A stretch of DNA of 64,000 bases from Pseudoalteromonas shioyasakiensis (GTDB lineage: Bacteria > Pseudomonadota > Gammaproteobacteria > Enterobacterales > Alteromonadaceae): the NCBI RefSeq assembly GCF_001550135.1, contig NZ_LRUE01000010.1, forward strand, positions 1 to 64,000, given 5' to 3'. The position numbers and the translations under genes are program-made. Positions within the stretch are counted from its first letter, which is position 1, and each line of letters opens with the position of its first letter. The notes beneath the pieces are model-generated. The model saw only the letters and a program-made list of their open reading frames with translations. It had not been told where the DNA came from and searched no databases. Positions 17,377 to 26,226 of this stretch are shown here, one piece after another.

Positions 17377-18050
17377 TAATGACTCTCAACGAAGTAACCA
17401 AAGCCACGCTTAGTTTTAATTGGAAGCTCGTAACCAATAGCTCTTACTTTTTTCCGAGCAGAAGAAAGGTGAGCCTCTATAGAATTTTTTGCAATTGCAT
17501 CATATTGTCCGGCGAGGTATTCGCTAAGCTTTTCAGAAGAAATGACTTTTCCTTGATTGGAGAATAAGCACTCAACCACTTTGTATTCATTAGGGGTTAG
17601 CTGAGCATCTTTACCACCACATCTTAATTGTTTTAAATGTAAATCTAGCGATATAGAACCAATGTTAATACTGTTAGCGTTCATATTCAAAGTACCTCGC
17701 CGCATTAAACAGAGTAAACGGACATGCAGCTCGTCAAAAGAAAAAGGTTTAGTAAGGTAGTCATCTGCACCGTTGAGAAGCCCTTCAACTTTATCTTCTG
17801 TAAGGTCTTTCGCAGACAAAATTAATACACGGATATCTTTACCTGCATTACGGATTGCTTTCAGTATTGAAGTACCATCGACAGAGGGGAGCATTAAGTC
17901 GAGAATTAGTAGTGAATAATCTCCAGACAAAGCCATGCTTAGCCCCTCAGAACCATCACCAGTATCATCCACGGTGAAACCGAGGTTGGTTAATCCTACC
18001 CTTAAACTTCGTCTAAGTGATATTGAATCTTCGATAACTAAAACTTTCAA
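17376..18050 (-). CDS. OmpR-family response regulator (PmrA/QseB-like)
   Basis: The 224-residue protein has a receiver domain with Asp51 as the phosphorylation site (LLILDLMLPSVDG), the usual acidic pair at residues 7-8 and the Lys of TKPFSFDEL. A winged-helix DNA-binding domain follows (LTPNEYKVVECLFSNQGKV ... KNSIEAHLSSARKK). It begins at a TTG with AAAGG about 10 nt upstream; no ATG is available in frame. Its promoter carries three hexamers with 11-bp period (site D), consistent with autoregulation. It is the natural candidate for binding sites A-D. It is one base coupled to the kinase. Confidence 0.92.
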   Translation of the reverse strand: MKVLVIEDSISLRRSLRVGLTNLGFTVDDTGDGSEGLSMALSGDYSLLILDLMLPSVDGTSILKAIRNAGKDIRVLILSAKDLTEDKVEGLLNGADDYLTKPFSFDELHVRLLCLMRRGTLNMNANSINIGSISLDLHLKQLRCGGKDAQLTPNEYKVVECLFSNQGKVISSEKLSEYLAGQYDAIAKNSIEAHLSSARKKVRAIGYELPIKTKRGFGYFVESH

Positions 18051-18095
18051 TGATGCATGCCTTTGAGTAAATATTATTCAGAATATCGCTTTAAA

Positions 18096-18123
18096 CTTAA
18101 GAGTAGCTGAATTTACACTTAAT
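18096..18123 (-). promoter_or_regulatory. Triple PmrA/QseB-like box before the regulator gene (site D)
   Basis: The plus strand reads CTTAAG-AGTAG-CTGAAT-TTACA-CTTAAT: three hexamers exactly 11 bp apart, starting 45 bp upstream of the regulator start. The position relative to the gene matches sites A-C, which supports autoregulation by the encoded OmpR-family protein. Confidence 0.65.
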
Positions 18124-18717
18124 TTATGTCAAAGCTATTTCGTTAAAGCTCTAGCTTTCCCTCTAAGTTTTCAGATTCTTTTTGTGAAAAATCAATTTTA
18201 AATCACAAATTAGAGTATTTAAGTTAACTGAACATGGGGAAATAAGAGGCTTAATGTCCGTTTTGTAGATATATTGATACAACTCAAACATAAAATCAGT
18301 GTCTCAAATTCGCTCAAAGCCGACCTATAGAGTATTTACGTTAACCCATTATGGGGCATTTTTGAGTTAAGAGACAGCGCAAAAAAGGCAGGTTTTTGAT
18401 TAATCCAAACTGAGCTTTGTATTACCTCCAGTACTTGATATTTTAATTATGATTCATCTGTAGCTTTGAGGTAAATATACAGGTATCACGCCTTATCAGA
18501 AAACCCCAAATATCGACATTTCCCTCCACCCTAAAACCCTTGCCAGACAAGACTTTCTATTCCAATCTTGTCAGAAACCATTCCAGTTTTGGAACAGAAA
18601 GAACACTTTCCTCTGTTTTTGATATAAATAATCCGCAATATGACAATAGTCATAATTCTGTCATCTAACTGATCAATAATTGACGCTAATTTAATCACCT
18701 AACGTAATGAAGAAGTA
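18124..18717. other. Intergenic region without a gene
   Basis: About 590 bp between the divergent regulator operon and the 158-residue ORF. It is AT-rich. An inverted repeat GACAAGA / TCTTGTC lies near 18546-18572 and a shorter TTCCA-GTTT-TGGAA near 18584-18597; either could be an operator or the remains of a terminator. No ORF with coding character or RNA gene was recognised. Confidence 0.5.
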
Positions 18718-19194
18718 ATGGACAGTGCCTTGGTGCAACTTTCGTTTGCACTCCCCTCTAGTGAAGATCCTTTATGTGCTGCGCTTGCGCATACTATGGA
18801 ATATGAACAATTGCATTTTGCGGCTAATGAGCAAAAGCGTGTTGTATTTTGTTGTGTGCTGCCAGATGATGCCCATGAAGGTGATGTGATCTCTATCAGT
18901 GCAACGCGCCCTGATGCACGTGAGTCTGCGTACTTTACTGCGCATACTTTAACGCAACACGATCTAGATCAGCACGTTATTATGCTTACGTTAGAGGATG
19001 TTACTCACAGTGGTGAATTTGTATTGCAATTAATGCTACACGGCATGCATGCAACACTTAAAGACAGCGCCCAGTTTGATGTCAGCATTGCAGCAAGCAC
19101 ATCACCAGAGCTGCTAACTGGCGATCAATCTAAAAACAATGGCTTACGCCATTACATCAGTAATATTGGCGCAAGCTTTTTAGCCTTTTTCTAG
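18718..19194 (+). CDS. Hypothetical protein, 158 residues
   Basis: No domain is recognised. The protein is soluble-looking, without a signal peptide or membrane helix, and predicted mostly beta: alternating hydrophobic runs such as KRVVFCCVLPDD, GDVISISATRPDA and GEFVLQLMLHGMHATL suggest an Ig-like or C2-like sandwich. The last 20 residues are aromatic and hydrophobic (GASFLAFF). It converges with anmK with 3 bp between the ORFs. The codon use resembles that of its neighbours on the right, so I consider it a real gene. Confidence 0.6.
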   Translation: MDSALVQLSFALPSSEDPLCAALAHTMEYEQLHFAANEQKRVVFCCVLPDDAHEGDVISISATRPDARESAYFTAHTLTQHDLDQHVIMLTLEDVTHSGEFVLQLMLHGMHATLKDSAQFDVSIAASTSPELLTGDQSKNNGLRHYISNIGASFLAFF

Positions 19195-19197
19195 GGC

Positions 19198-20403
19198 CTA
19201 GTCAGCAAAGCTAATTTTACCCATGGTAATATCGGGGATCCCTTGCTCGGTATTACCAAAGCGTTGTTGTCCGCCCGACAAACATTCGTTCGCTAAAATA
19301 GCAAATAACACGGCTTCTTTTGCATCTGGGTTTATCCCCAACGAATCGGTGTTTTTTATAACAGAAAGTTCTGGGCAATTAGCCAAAATAATGTCCATTA
19401 ATAATGGGTTATGAACTCCACCACCACTGGCGTAAACAGCCACATCGGTCAAGCCTTCGCTGCATTGGTTAATTGCTTTAGCAATCATTACCCCTGAAAA
19501 CTGCACCAAAGTTGCCATCACATCAAAGTGCGATAAGCTCTGCGTATTCGAGCGTGCTTGTGCTGCAAATAAATACTCTAGATTAAACACTTCTGGCCCG
19601 GTTGTTTTTGGAAACCCTAAAGCAAAAAACGCATCATCACACAGCGCTGCGAGTAAATCTTCACTTACCGTGCCTTTTGCTGCAATAGCGGCATCTTTAT
19701 CATAATGAAGTGGTGCAAAATAACGCTGCACATAGGCATCCATAATGGTATTGCCAGGGCCAATGTCAGAGCTAAAAACCGCTCGTGCATCTGCAGATTT
19801 AGGTAAGTAGGTTAAGTTTGCAATACCGCCCATATTTAGCAAAATACGGTTTTCGCTGGTACTTGTGAAATACAAGTAGTCACCATATACCGCAAGCGGT
19901 GCGCCTTCGCCACCCGCAGCAATGTGCTTTTGTCTAAAATCAGCTATGGTCGTAATACCTGCAGTCACCGCTAAATGATCGCTGTCACCAATTTGTAGTG
20001 TTGCATTGCCATATTCTGCACGCTTGTGTTGGTTTTTAGGGCAGTGATAAATAGTTTGTCCGTGGCTGGCAATCACATCAACAAGTTCTTTTGCTACTCC
20101 CCAGCTGGCTAACGTTTTGGCAACCATTTCACCATGTAATTGGCCAATCCAAGGGTTGAGTAAAGTGACTTCTTCAAGATCACATTCGCGTTTGGCGAAC
20201 ACTCGCTTTACACGCGTTTTATAATCATCGTCGTAGTCGACCGTCGTAAACTTTAATACTTCTACATGAGTGTTCATGCCCTGCCCTGATACTTCGCATA
20301 GCGCGATATCAAGGCCATCTAACGAGGTACCACTCATTAGACCAATTATTAATTTTCTTTCTTTTTTTGCGCTTAAATACAGTTTTTCAATATGTTGATG
20401 CAT
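19198..20403 (-). CDS. anmK: Anhydro-N-acetylmuramic acid kinase
   Basis: The 401-residue protein carries the AnmK signature LMSGTSLDGLDIALCE near the N terminus, SHGQTIYHCPKN, the nucleotide-binding GGIANLTYLP, SSDIGPGNTIMDAYVQ and YASGGGVHNPLLM. It is of normal family length. It converts 1,6-anhydro-MurNAc from recycled peptidoglycan to MurNAc-6-phosphate using ATP, in the cytoplasm. It stands alone between a convergent hypothetical gene and a divergent TonB receptor; no MurQ or NagZ gene is next to it. Confidence 0.95.
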   Translation of the reverse strand: MHQHIEKLYLSAKKERKLIIGLMSGTSLDGLDIALCEVSGQGMNTHVEVLKFTTVDYDDDYKTRVKRVFAKRECDLEEVTLLNPWIGQLHGEMVAKTLASWGVAKELVDVIASHGQTIYHCPKNQHKRAEYGNATLQIGDSDHLAVTAGITTIADFRQKHIAAGGEGAPLAVYGDYLYFTSTSENRILLNMGGIANLTYLPKSADARAVFSSDIGPGNTIMDAYVQRYFAPLHYDKDAAIAAKGTVSEDLLAALCDDAFFALGFPKTTGPEVFNLEYLFAAQARSNTQSLSHFDVMATLVQFSGVMIAKAINQCSEGLTDVAVYASGGGVHNPLLMDIILANCPELSVIKNTDSLGINPDAKEAVLFAILANECLSGGQQRFGNTEQGIPDITMGKISFAD

Positions 20404-20662
20404 AAATAAATCACTTAAAATCAGCTTATTAGATGTAAATAAGCGGGTTGATGAGTTGGAATAGTTTATATTTTAAAATAATAGATTTAAAGAATAATTA
20501 TTGCAAAGACTTTTAAATTGCTTTAAAACTGTACCGGTGAGCTCCCCAAAAGGAGAACACACAAGCATCATAACAAAAAGTATGACTCATTAAATTAACT
20601 AAATGGTCTAGGTCACTCACCAACCTGCGTTGATTTAAATGATAAAACGCAAGGGAATCATC

Positions 20663-23398
20663 ATGAAAGCAAATACATCAACAGGGCATCGCTCGCTATT
20701 GCTGCTATCACCTTTAGCTCTCGCTGTAAGTTCAGTAATTAGTTATGCCCACGCAGAAGAAACTACTGAAGTAAAAAAACCTGAAGTGATCACCGTAACG
20801 GGTTCACGTATTCAACGTACCGAGCTGGTTTCAAGTAGCCCAGTGGTGAGCGTTGATGAAGCACAAATTCACCTAGACCGTGCAGTGAACGTTGAAGATA
20901 TTACAGCAAAACTGCCACAAGCTGCGGCGGGTGCAAACAGCACCGGTGCCACAGTCGGTGACTCATTTGGCTCATCAACCATAGATTTACGCGGCCTTGG
21001 CCAAAACCGTACATTAGTACTTATTGACGGTACTCGCGCAGTACCATTTAGTTTTCGTAACTCGGTTGACGTAAATACCATTCCAGCCGGGTTAATTAAA
21101 CGCGTTGATGTATTAACTGGTGGTGCAGCAGCGGTTTATGGTGCCGATGCAGTAGCAGGCGTTGTAAACTTTGTTTTAGACGATGATTTTACTGGCGCTG
21201 AGTTCTCAACCAGTTACGAAAGTGCCGACGGCGGTAACGAAAAGCTTAACTTTGAGGCTATTTTTGGTGGCGACATCGCAGATGGTCGCGGCCATGTAAC
21301 AGGCTATATTGGTTATACAGAGCGAAAAGAGTTATTAGCCGGCGAGCGTGACTACGCACTTGAAAACTCTACGGCAATGATCAACAGCGGTGGTTATTAT
21401 ACTGACGTTGTATCTGGCAACAGCATAGGTATTGCTGACTCAGGAGCTGTAACAAGTGATCGTCAAACATCTGATTTCACAGCTGACCGTTATTTAACTC
21501 AACCGATGGACCGTTTTTCTGCGGGCTTATTATTTGACGTTGATGTAAGCGACAGTGCCATTGCCTATGGTCGCGCAATGTATTCTAAAGTGACCGTAAA
21601 TGGTGCTGGTGCCAGTGGCCAAACACCGATTTTTGTTAACGAGCAAGTAACCCTAACGCAAGACAATGCGTATATTCCAGATGAACTACGCGACCAACTC
21701 ACGTTTGATAGCGAAGGCAATGCCCTTGTTAATGTTGAACGTAACCTAGGTTTAGGCGTGCAACACACCGAAGCGGTGCGTGATTCAATGCAATTTCAAT
21801 TGGGTTTAAAAGGTGATTTAACTGACTACTTACGTTATGACGTATATGGCCAGTATGGCAAAACTGACGAAGTAGCCACCATATACAACAACGCATACCG
21901 TAATGATAACAGCGGTAATAGTCGCTTTGCTGCCCTTGCAAATTCAGTGGATATTTTTGATCCAAACCATGATTTTAGCGACTTTAGCGACCCATTGCTA
22001 TATACCACTCGCGACCGTACACAAAGTGTGATCTCAGCAACACTGTCAGGTGACTCTGGATTCTTATTTGAATTACCAGCCGGCGCTATCGATTTTGCAA
22101 TTGGTTATGAATACCGTAAAGAAACCGGTAAACAAACCCCAGGTGATGCATTTAGAAACGGTACCAGCTTTGCGTCTATCAGCGCATTTGATATGGATGC
22201 AAGCTTTAGCTCTGAAGAGTTCTACGCTGAAATTTTAGTGCCTATCTTAGTTGATAAACCTTTTGCTGAAGAGCTTAGCTTTGAAGGTGCCTACCGTATT
22301 TCTGATTACTCAAATACCGAAGCAGAAGACACTTACAAACTAGGTATCAACTGGGCAATAAACAGTGACATTCGTATTCGCGCCAACCGCTTAACCGCGT
22401 TTAGAGCACCTAACTTAGGTGAGTTTGCCAGCCCAATCACAGCGCTATCGTTATCGTTATTTGACCAAAACAGCGATCAGTTTGTACCACGCCTAGCAGG
22501 GCGTTATAACGGCGATCCTTGTTTACTGGGCACCGGTGATGCGACTCAATGTGCTGCGTTTGGTGCGCCGCCTGTTGGCACCGAGTTTGATTCAAGCACG
22601 GCAGAGTACACCTACGGTGGTAACCCGAATATTAAACCTGAACAAGCTGAATCTGATACATTAGGCATTGTTTATACACCTGGCTATTTAGAAGGCTTTG
22701 ATTTATCACTCGATTACTACAGTATTCGTGTAACAGATGCGGTAAGCCAAATTCAACCAGGTGCTGCACTGCAAAGCTGTTATGTTGATGACCCGAATCC
22801 AAACAACCCATTGTGTGGTGCGGTACTTCGCGATCCAAACACTGGTTTTATTAGCACAGCTATCGTCAATGACTTTAACTTAGCCGCAATTGAGCAAGAA
22901 GGTATCGACGTTGCAGCAAATTATGTGATTGATGCACCTGAGCAAATGGGTGGTCGTTTTAGATTCTCGTACCAAGGTAACTTTGTTACTAAGCAAACGC
23001 GCCAAAACAACAGTACGGTGGCTGAAATTGACTGTAAAGGAACGTACGGCAGCGCCTGCTCGGGCGACTTTGCGAGTATCCTGCAAGCTGATTACAAACA
23101 CCGCGCAAGCATTGATTGGCAGTTAGATAACATGAACTTCCAACTTGGCTGGCGCAGAATCGGTGAAGTAGAGTATGCTGTTGACCGTTCAGAAACAATT
23201 TCAGCACAAAATTACTTAGACTTTGCCGCGGCATGGCAAGTTAATGAGGAACTTGCTGTTAACTTTGGTGTCGATAACTTATTAGACCGTGAACCACCAA
23301 CACCTGAAGTAGGCGCAAACCACTTTAACACCGTGAGTGATTATAGTGTGATTGGCCGCTCAGTCGGTGTTTCACTGAGATATGCTCCAAGCTTCTAA
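20663..23398 (+). CDS. TonB-dependent outer membrane receptor
   Basis: This receptor of about 911 residues has a signal peptide ending near SYAHA|EE, then a TonB-box-like EVITVTGSR, a plug domain (RGLGQNRTLVLIDGTRAVP ... VYGADAVAGVVNFVL), and a 22-strand barrel with the typical FRAPNLGE and GGNPNIKPEQAESDTLGI. The C terminus ends in RYAPSF. The ATG at 20663 has AAGGGA 6 nt upstream and is preferred over the in-frame ATG at 20639. The family imports ferric siderophores, cobalamin, oligosaccharides or peptides; plug and barrel alone do not show which, and no hydrolase or inner-membrane transporter is adjacent. It is followed by a strong terminator. Confidence 0.92.
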   Translation: MKANTSTGHRSLLLLSPLALAVSSVISYAHAEETTEVKKPEVITVTGSRIQRTELVSSSPVVSVDEAQIHLDRAVNVEDITAKLPQAAAGANSTGATVGDSFGSSTIDLRGLGQNRTLVLIDGTRAVPFSFRNSVDVNTIPAGLIKRVDVLTGGAAAVYGADAVAGVVNFVLDDDFTGAEFSTSYESADGGNEKLNFEAIFGGDIADGRGHVTGYIGYTERKELLAGERDYALENSTAMINSGGYYTDVVSGNSIGIADSGAVTSDRQTSDFTADRYLTQPMDRFSAGLLFDVDVSDSAIAYGRAMYSKVTVNGAGASGQTPIFVNEQVTLTQDNAYIPDELRDQLTFDSEGNALVNVERNLGLGVQHTEAVRDSMQFQLGLKGDLTDYLRYDVYGQYGKTDEVATIYNNAYRNDNSGNSRFAALANSVDIFDPNHDFSDFSDPLLYTTRDRTQSVISATLSGDSGFLFELPAGAIDFAIGYEYRKETGKQTPGDAFRNGTSFASISAFDMDASFSSEEFYAEILVPILVDKPFAEELSFEGAYRISDYSNTEAEDTYKLGINWAINSDIRIRANRLTAFRAPNLGEFASPITALSLSLFDQNSDQFVPRLAGRYNGDPCLLGTGDATQCAAFGAPPVGTEFDSSTAEYTYGGNPNIKPEQAESDTLGIVYTPGYLEGFDLSLDYYSIRVTDAVSQIQPGAALQSCYVDDPNPNNPLCGAVLRDPNTGFISTAIVNDFNLAAIEQEGIDVAANYVIDAPEQMGGRFRFSYQGNFVTKQTRQNNSTVAEIDCKGTYGSACSGDFASILQADYKHRASIDWQLDNMNFQLGWRRIGEVEYAVDRSETISAQNYLDFAAAWQVNEELAVNFGVDNLLDREPPTPEVGANHFNTVSDYSVIGRSVGVSLRYAPSF

Positions 23399-23438
23399 TT
23401 AATCCTACTGTTTTAGCTACACAGGATTGATCCCCTCA

Positions 23439-23466
23439 AGCGCACCCTGCCCGGTGCGCTTTTTTA
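23439..23466 (+). terminator. Rho-independent terminator after the TonB receptor
   Basis: AGCGCACC-CTGCCC-GGTGCGCT makes an 8-bp perfect stem followed by TTTTTATTTT, 40 bp after the receptor stop codon. Confidence 0.9.
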
Positions 23467-23562
23467 TTTTAAACAGGCTGTAATTATGTCAACAATAAAA
23501 AAGGGACAGTGTTTAGATTGTTGGTTATGATATGAGCAACAAAAAGCAGCAAGGAAGATGTA

Positions 23563-24558
23563 ATGCTCAAATCAATAAAGTCCAAAATCCCATTTATTTT
23601 CCTAATTAGTATTAGTCTTTTTTGGGGTATGTATTACCAAGGTAGCCACCCGTTAAATGACTTTGGTAAAGCAAACTTTGAATGGTTATACCTGCTTGAT
23701 GCACTGATAGTATTACCTGTACTTTGCTTAATATTAATTAAAAATAAGAAAGAAGCAGCTTTAAAAGCCTTGATGTTGTGCTCACTAGCTATTTTAGTGG
23801 GGAGTTACATTGTTCCCGAACAAAACAAGTTTTTAATGCATTTCTTAGAGCAAGGTCGTTACGGGATTTTAGCTTTGATTGTAATTTTAGAGCTAAGCGC
23901 TCTTATTACTGTGTACCTGGCAATAAAATCCGCTTTAAGCCAGCAGACCGACCCAGACACAGCTATAGAAAGGCCAATTAAAAAGCTTTTCAAACAAAGT
24001 GCTATTGCAAACTTTTTATGTTTCGAAACACGGATGTGGGCTTTCTTATTTTACGCTAAACACATTAAACCTAGTTATTTCACTGGTGAACAACATTTTA
24101 GTTATCATAATAAAGACGGCGCACAAGCTAACTTACTTGGCTTTATTTTTATTATCTTATTAGAACTGCTCATGATGCACTTCTTCATACACTTTGTGTG
24201 GTCATCAACAGCAGCAAACATAATCACTGGTTTAACTATATTTAGTCTTTTATTCTTCATTGCAGAATACCGAGCAGTTGCAAAGCGTCCTGTTTCTATT
24301 AGTAAATCACAACTCATTATTCGCTGTGGGCTCTATCCTGCTTACAATATTGCTTTAGAAAATATCAAATCCATTGATTTAAATACCGACTTTATTGCAC
24401 GCGCTCGTTCAATCAAACGTTACAACTATTCTGGCTACCCGAATATTAAAATTAAGCTCATTGAACCTATGGGTGATATCAACACTGTTTTCCTGGGACT
24501 AGATGACCCTCATCATTTTATAAACGCAATGAACAAGGAACGAACAAATGCCATTTAA
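23563..24558 (+). CDS. Hypothetical integral membrane protein
   Basis: The 331-residue protein has about seven predicted membrane helices (near residues 10-25, 42-60, 68-85, 98-120, 150-165, 195-215 and 220-238) and a soluble C-terminal domain of about 90 residues. This tail (SISKSQLIIRCGLYPAYNIALENIKSID and on) resembles bacterial PH-like domains, which often follow membrane helices. No family is recognised with confidence. It overlaps the HhH gene downstream by 11 bp, so the two are probably co-transcribed. Nothing here reveals a substrate. Confidence 0.65.
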   Translation: MLKSIKSKIPFIFLISISLFWGMYYQGSHPLNDFGKANFEWLYLLDALIVLPVLCLILIKNKKEAALKALMLCSLAILVGSYIVPEQNKFLMHFLEQGRYGILALIVILELSALITVYLAIKSALSQQTDPDTAIERPIKKLFKQSAIANFLCFETRMWAFLFYAKHIKPSYFTGEQHFSYHNKDGAQANLLGFIFIILLELLMMHFFIHFVWSSTAANIITGLTIFSLLFFIAEYRAVAKRPVSISKSQLIIRCGLYPAYNIALENIKSIDLNTDFIARARSIKRYNYSGYPNIKIKLIEPMGDINTVFLGLDDPHHFINAMNKERTNAI

Positions 24559-24781
24559 CGAGCAAGAGCGCAACGCGCTTTTAGCACTCAAAGGTGTTGG
24601 GCCAACGGTGATAAAACGGTTTGAAGAAATCGGTATTGAATCGTTTGAGGAGTTAGCCGGGTTTGATGCCAACACAATTGCTGAACGTGTAGCATCAATG
24701 CTGCATTCAAGTTGTTGGCAAAATAGTCCGCAAGCAAAAGCGGCAATCACCGCCGCGATTGCACGAGCAAAACAAGGCTAA
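24548..24781 (+). CDS. Helix-hairpin-helix (Cdd1-like) small protein
   Basis: The 77-residue protein is a helix-hairpin-helix domain: ALKGVGPTVIKRFEEIGIESFEELAGFD is the canonical hairpin pair, and the remainder (SMLHSSCWQNSPQAKAAITAAIARAKQG) fits the Cdd1 family, members of which are sometimes annotated as mitomycin-resistance or pathogenicity-locus proteins. HhH domains bind DNA non-specifically through the hairpin glycine region (GVGP). It overlaps the membrane-protein gene before it (11 bp) and the convergent SMP-30-like gene after it (4 bp). Its cellular role is unknown. Confidence 0.8.
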   Translation: MPFNEQERNALLALKGVGPTVIKRFEEIGIESFEELAGFDANTIAERVASMLHSSCWQNSPQAKAAITAAIARAKQG

Positions 24782-25620
24782 AGCTCAATCACTTCTATTG
24801 CACCGCGCTTTTGCATGGTGACATACACTTTGTTTTGCGTCTCATTGAAAGCCAAATTCGTCGGATGCTGGCCTTTTAATTGATAGCTATTTAAGAGTTT
24901 GCCGGTAGGCGATACTTCAAGCACTTTCCCTTCGCCGTAACGAGTAATAAAGACGTGCCCTTGATTATTAACGCGCATGCCATCTAAGCCATGATCAGCA
25001 AACTTAATCAAAGCTTTTTGGTTACTAATGTTTAAGTTCTCATCTAAGTCATATTGCCAAACAACTCGCTGCACACTCTCGTTCACATAAAGCTTCGTGT
25101 TGTCGTGATTAACCGCTACCCCATTGGTGGTACCCATGTTTTTTTCGAGTAAATGAGTGCTGCCATCTGCATTAATACGCCACAGCTGGCCCGTTTCGTT
25201 CGCCCAGTTAGGGTCACTTGCAAACAGCGCCCCGCTTTTGGTGATAGCAATGTCATTGGGTTGATTCATTTTACTATTATGGGCGAACACTTCTGCTTTA
25301 TTGCTGCCAGCAGGTACTTTTAAAATATTGTGGTTAACATAATCAGCAATAAACAAATTGCCTTGTGAGTCAAACTGTAAGCCATTACCAACGCTGTCAT
25401 TTGGTAGCCTTACAAATAACGATGTTTTGCCCATGTTATCAACGCGGCCAATGGTTCCTTGCTGGGCATAGTTCACCGCGTACAAGGCACCGTTATACAT
25501 GGTTGGCCCTTCAACGCCTTGCGTAAAAACGTTATCTTTAACAAAGTCTTGGCTATCAACTGCAAAGGTTAACGGTGAGTTTAAAAGTAATGTAATTGCC
25601 AGTGGCTTAAGTAGTTTCAT
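24778..25620 (-). CDS. SMP-30/gluconolactonase-like periplasmic beta-propeller
   Basis: The 280-residue protein has a signal peptide (about 1-20, LTFA|V) and a six-bladed propeller of the SMP-30/gluconolactonase/LRE family. Conserved ligands for the central divalent metal are visible: EGPTMYNGALY, GNGLQFDSQGNLFIADYVN, NQPNDIAITKSGALFASDPN, TTNGVAVNHDNTKLYVNES and GLDGMRVNNQGHVFITRYGEG. Enzymes of this family hydrolyse sugar lactones or similar esters. Exported members often have unknown substrates. It is followed 11 bp upstream by the small periplasmic protein gene, so they form a two-gene unit. Confidence 0.85.
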   Translation of the reverse strand: MKLLKPLAITLLLNSPLTFAVDSQDFVKDNVFTQGVEGPTMYNGALYAVNYAQQGTIGRVDNMGKTSLFVRLPNDSVGNGLQFDSQGNLFIADYVNHNILKVPAGSNKAEVFAHNSKMNQPNDIAITKSGALFASDPNWANETGQLWRINADGSTHLLEKNMGTTNGVAVNHDNTKLYVNESVQRVVWQYDLDENLNISNQKALIKFADHGLDGMRVNNQGHVFITRYGEGKVLEVSPTGKLLNSYQLKGQHPTNLAFNETQNKVYVTMQKRGAIEVIEL

Positions 25621-25631
25621 AGGTCTTCCTT

Positions 25632-26039
25632 TTACTCATCTAAACTCGTGTATACCGCTAAAATTGGGTATTCGTTTTCACCAAAAGATAATGTCAAAGA
25701 ACGCTTTTCGCCATCATCTAACTTAATACCTTCGTCAAAGCTCTGAGGATGAACACGACGCCCATCGGCAAACAGCGCCATAATATGGTCAGCCTGAAGA
25801 ATTCGCGACCCCGATGCTTTATTTTCAATCGTCACAACCGCTAAACGGCGACCACTTTCACTGCTCATTAATACACTATGGACAATGCTAAATTGGCTTT
25901 GCTTAGGGTAACGCTTGGCATCATTCTCAAATGAAAAAGCACTGCCAGAGAGCATGACCGGATCCACTGATAGTACATCGGTATTGGCTTGACCAGAGGT
26001 TGCAAAAACCGCTGCACATAATAGTAAAATGCGCTTCAT
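25632..26039 (-). CDS. Small periplasmic hypothetical protein
   Basis: This protein of about 135 residues has an N-terminal signal peptide (MKRILLLCAAVFATSGQA|N). The start chosen is the ATG at 26039, with AAGGA 6 nt upstream; the frame extends to a TTG at 26054. The mature part is beta-rich (FSIVHSVLMSS, RLAVVTIENKASG, RSLTLSFGENEYPILAVYTSL) and resembles an immunoglobulin-like or chaperone-type sandwich, but no family is recognised. It is the first gene of a unit with the SMP-30-like gene, 11 bp apart. Confidence 0.65.
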   Translation of the reverse strand: MKRILLLCAAVFATSGQANTDVLSVDPVMLSGSAFSFENDAKRYPKQSQFSIVHSVLMSSESGRRLAVVTIENKASGSRILQADHIMALFADGRRVHPQSFDEGIKLDDGEKRSLTLSFGENEYPILAVYTSLDE

Positions 26040-26226
26040 ATCAATCCTTTTCAATTAACTCAGCCTAAAAACAGCATACACCGTTCCTATAACCAGTGCA
26101 AAACCGTGAATAACCCTATAATGAGCGTGTTACTCAGCAATTACAATTTTAGTGTTGATTTTTAATGTTATGCCCGCAAAACGTTAAAGGCGTATCTTAA
26201 TTTACTGCTGGCAAAAGGAGCCTAGT

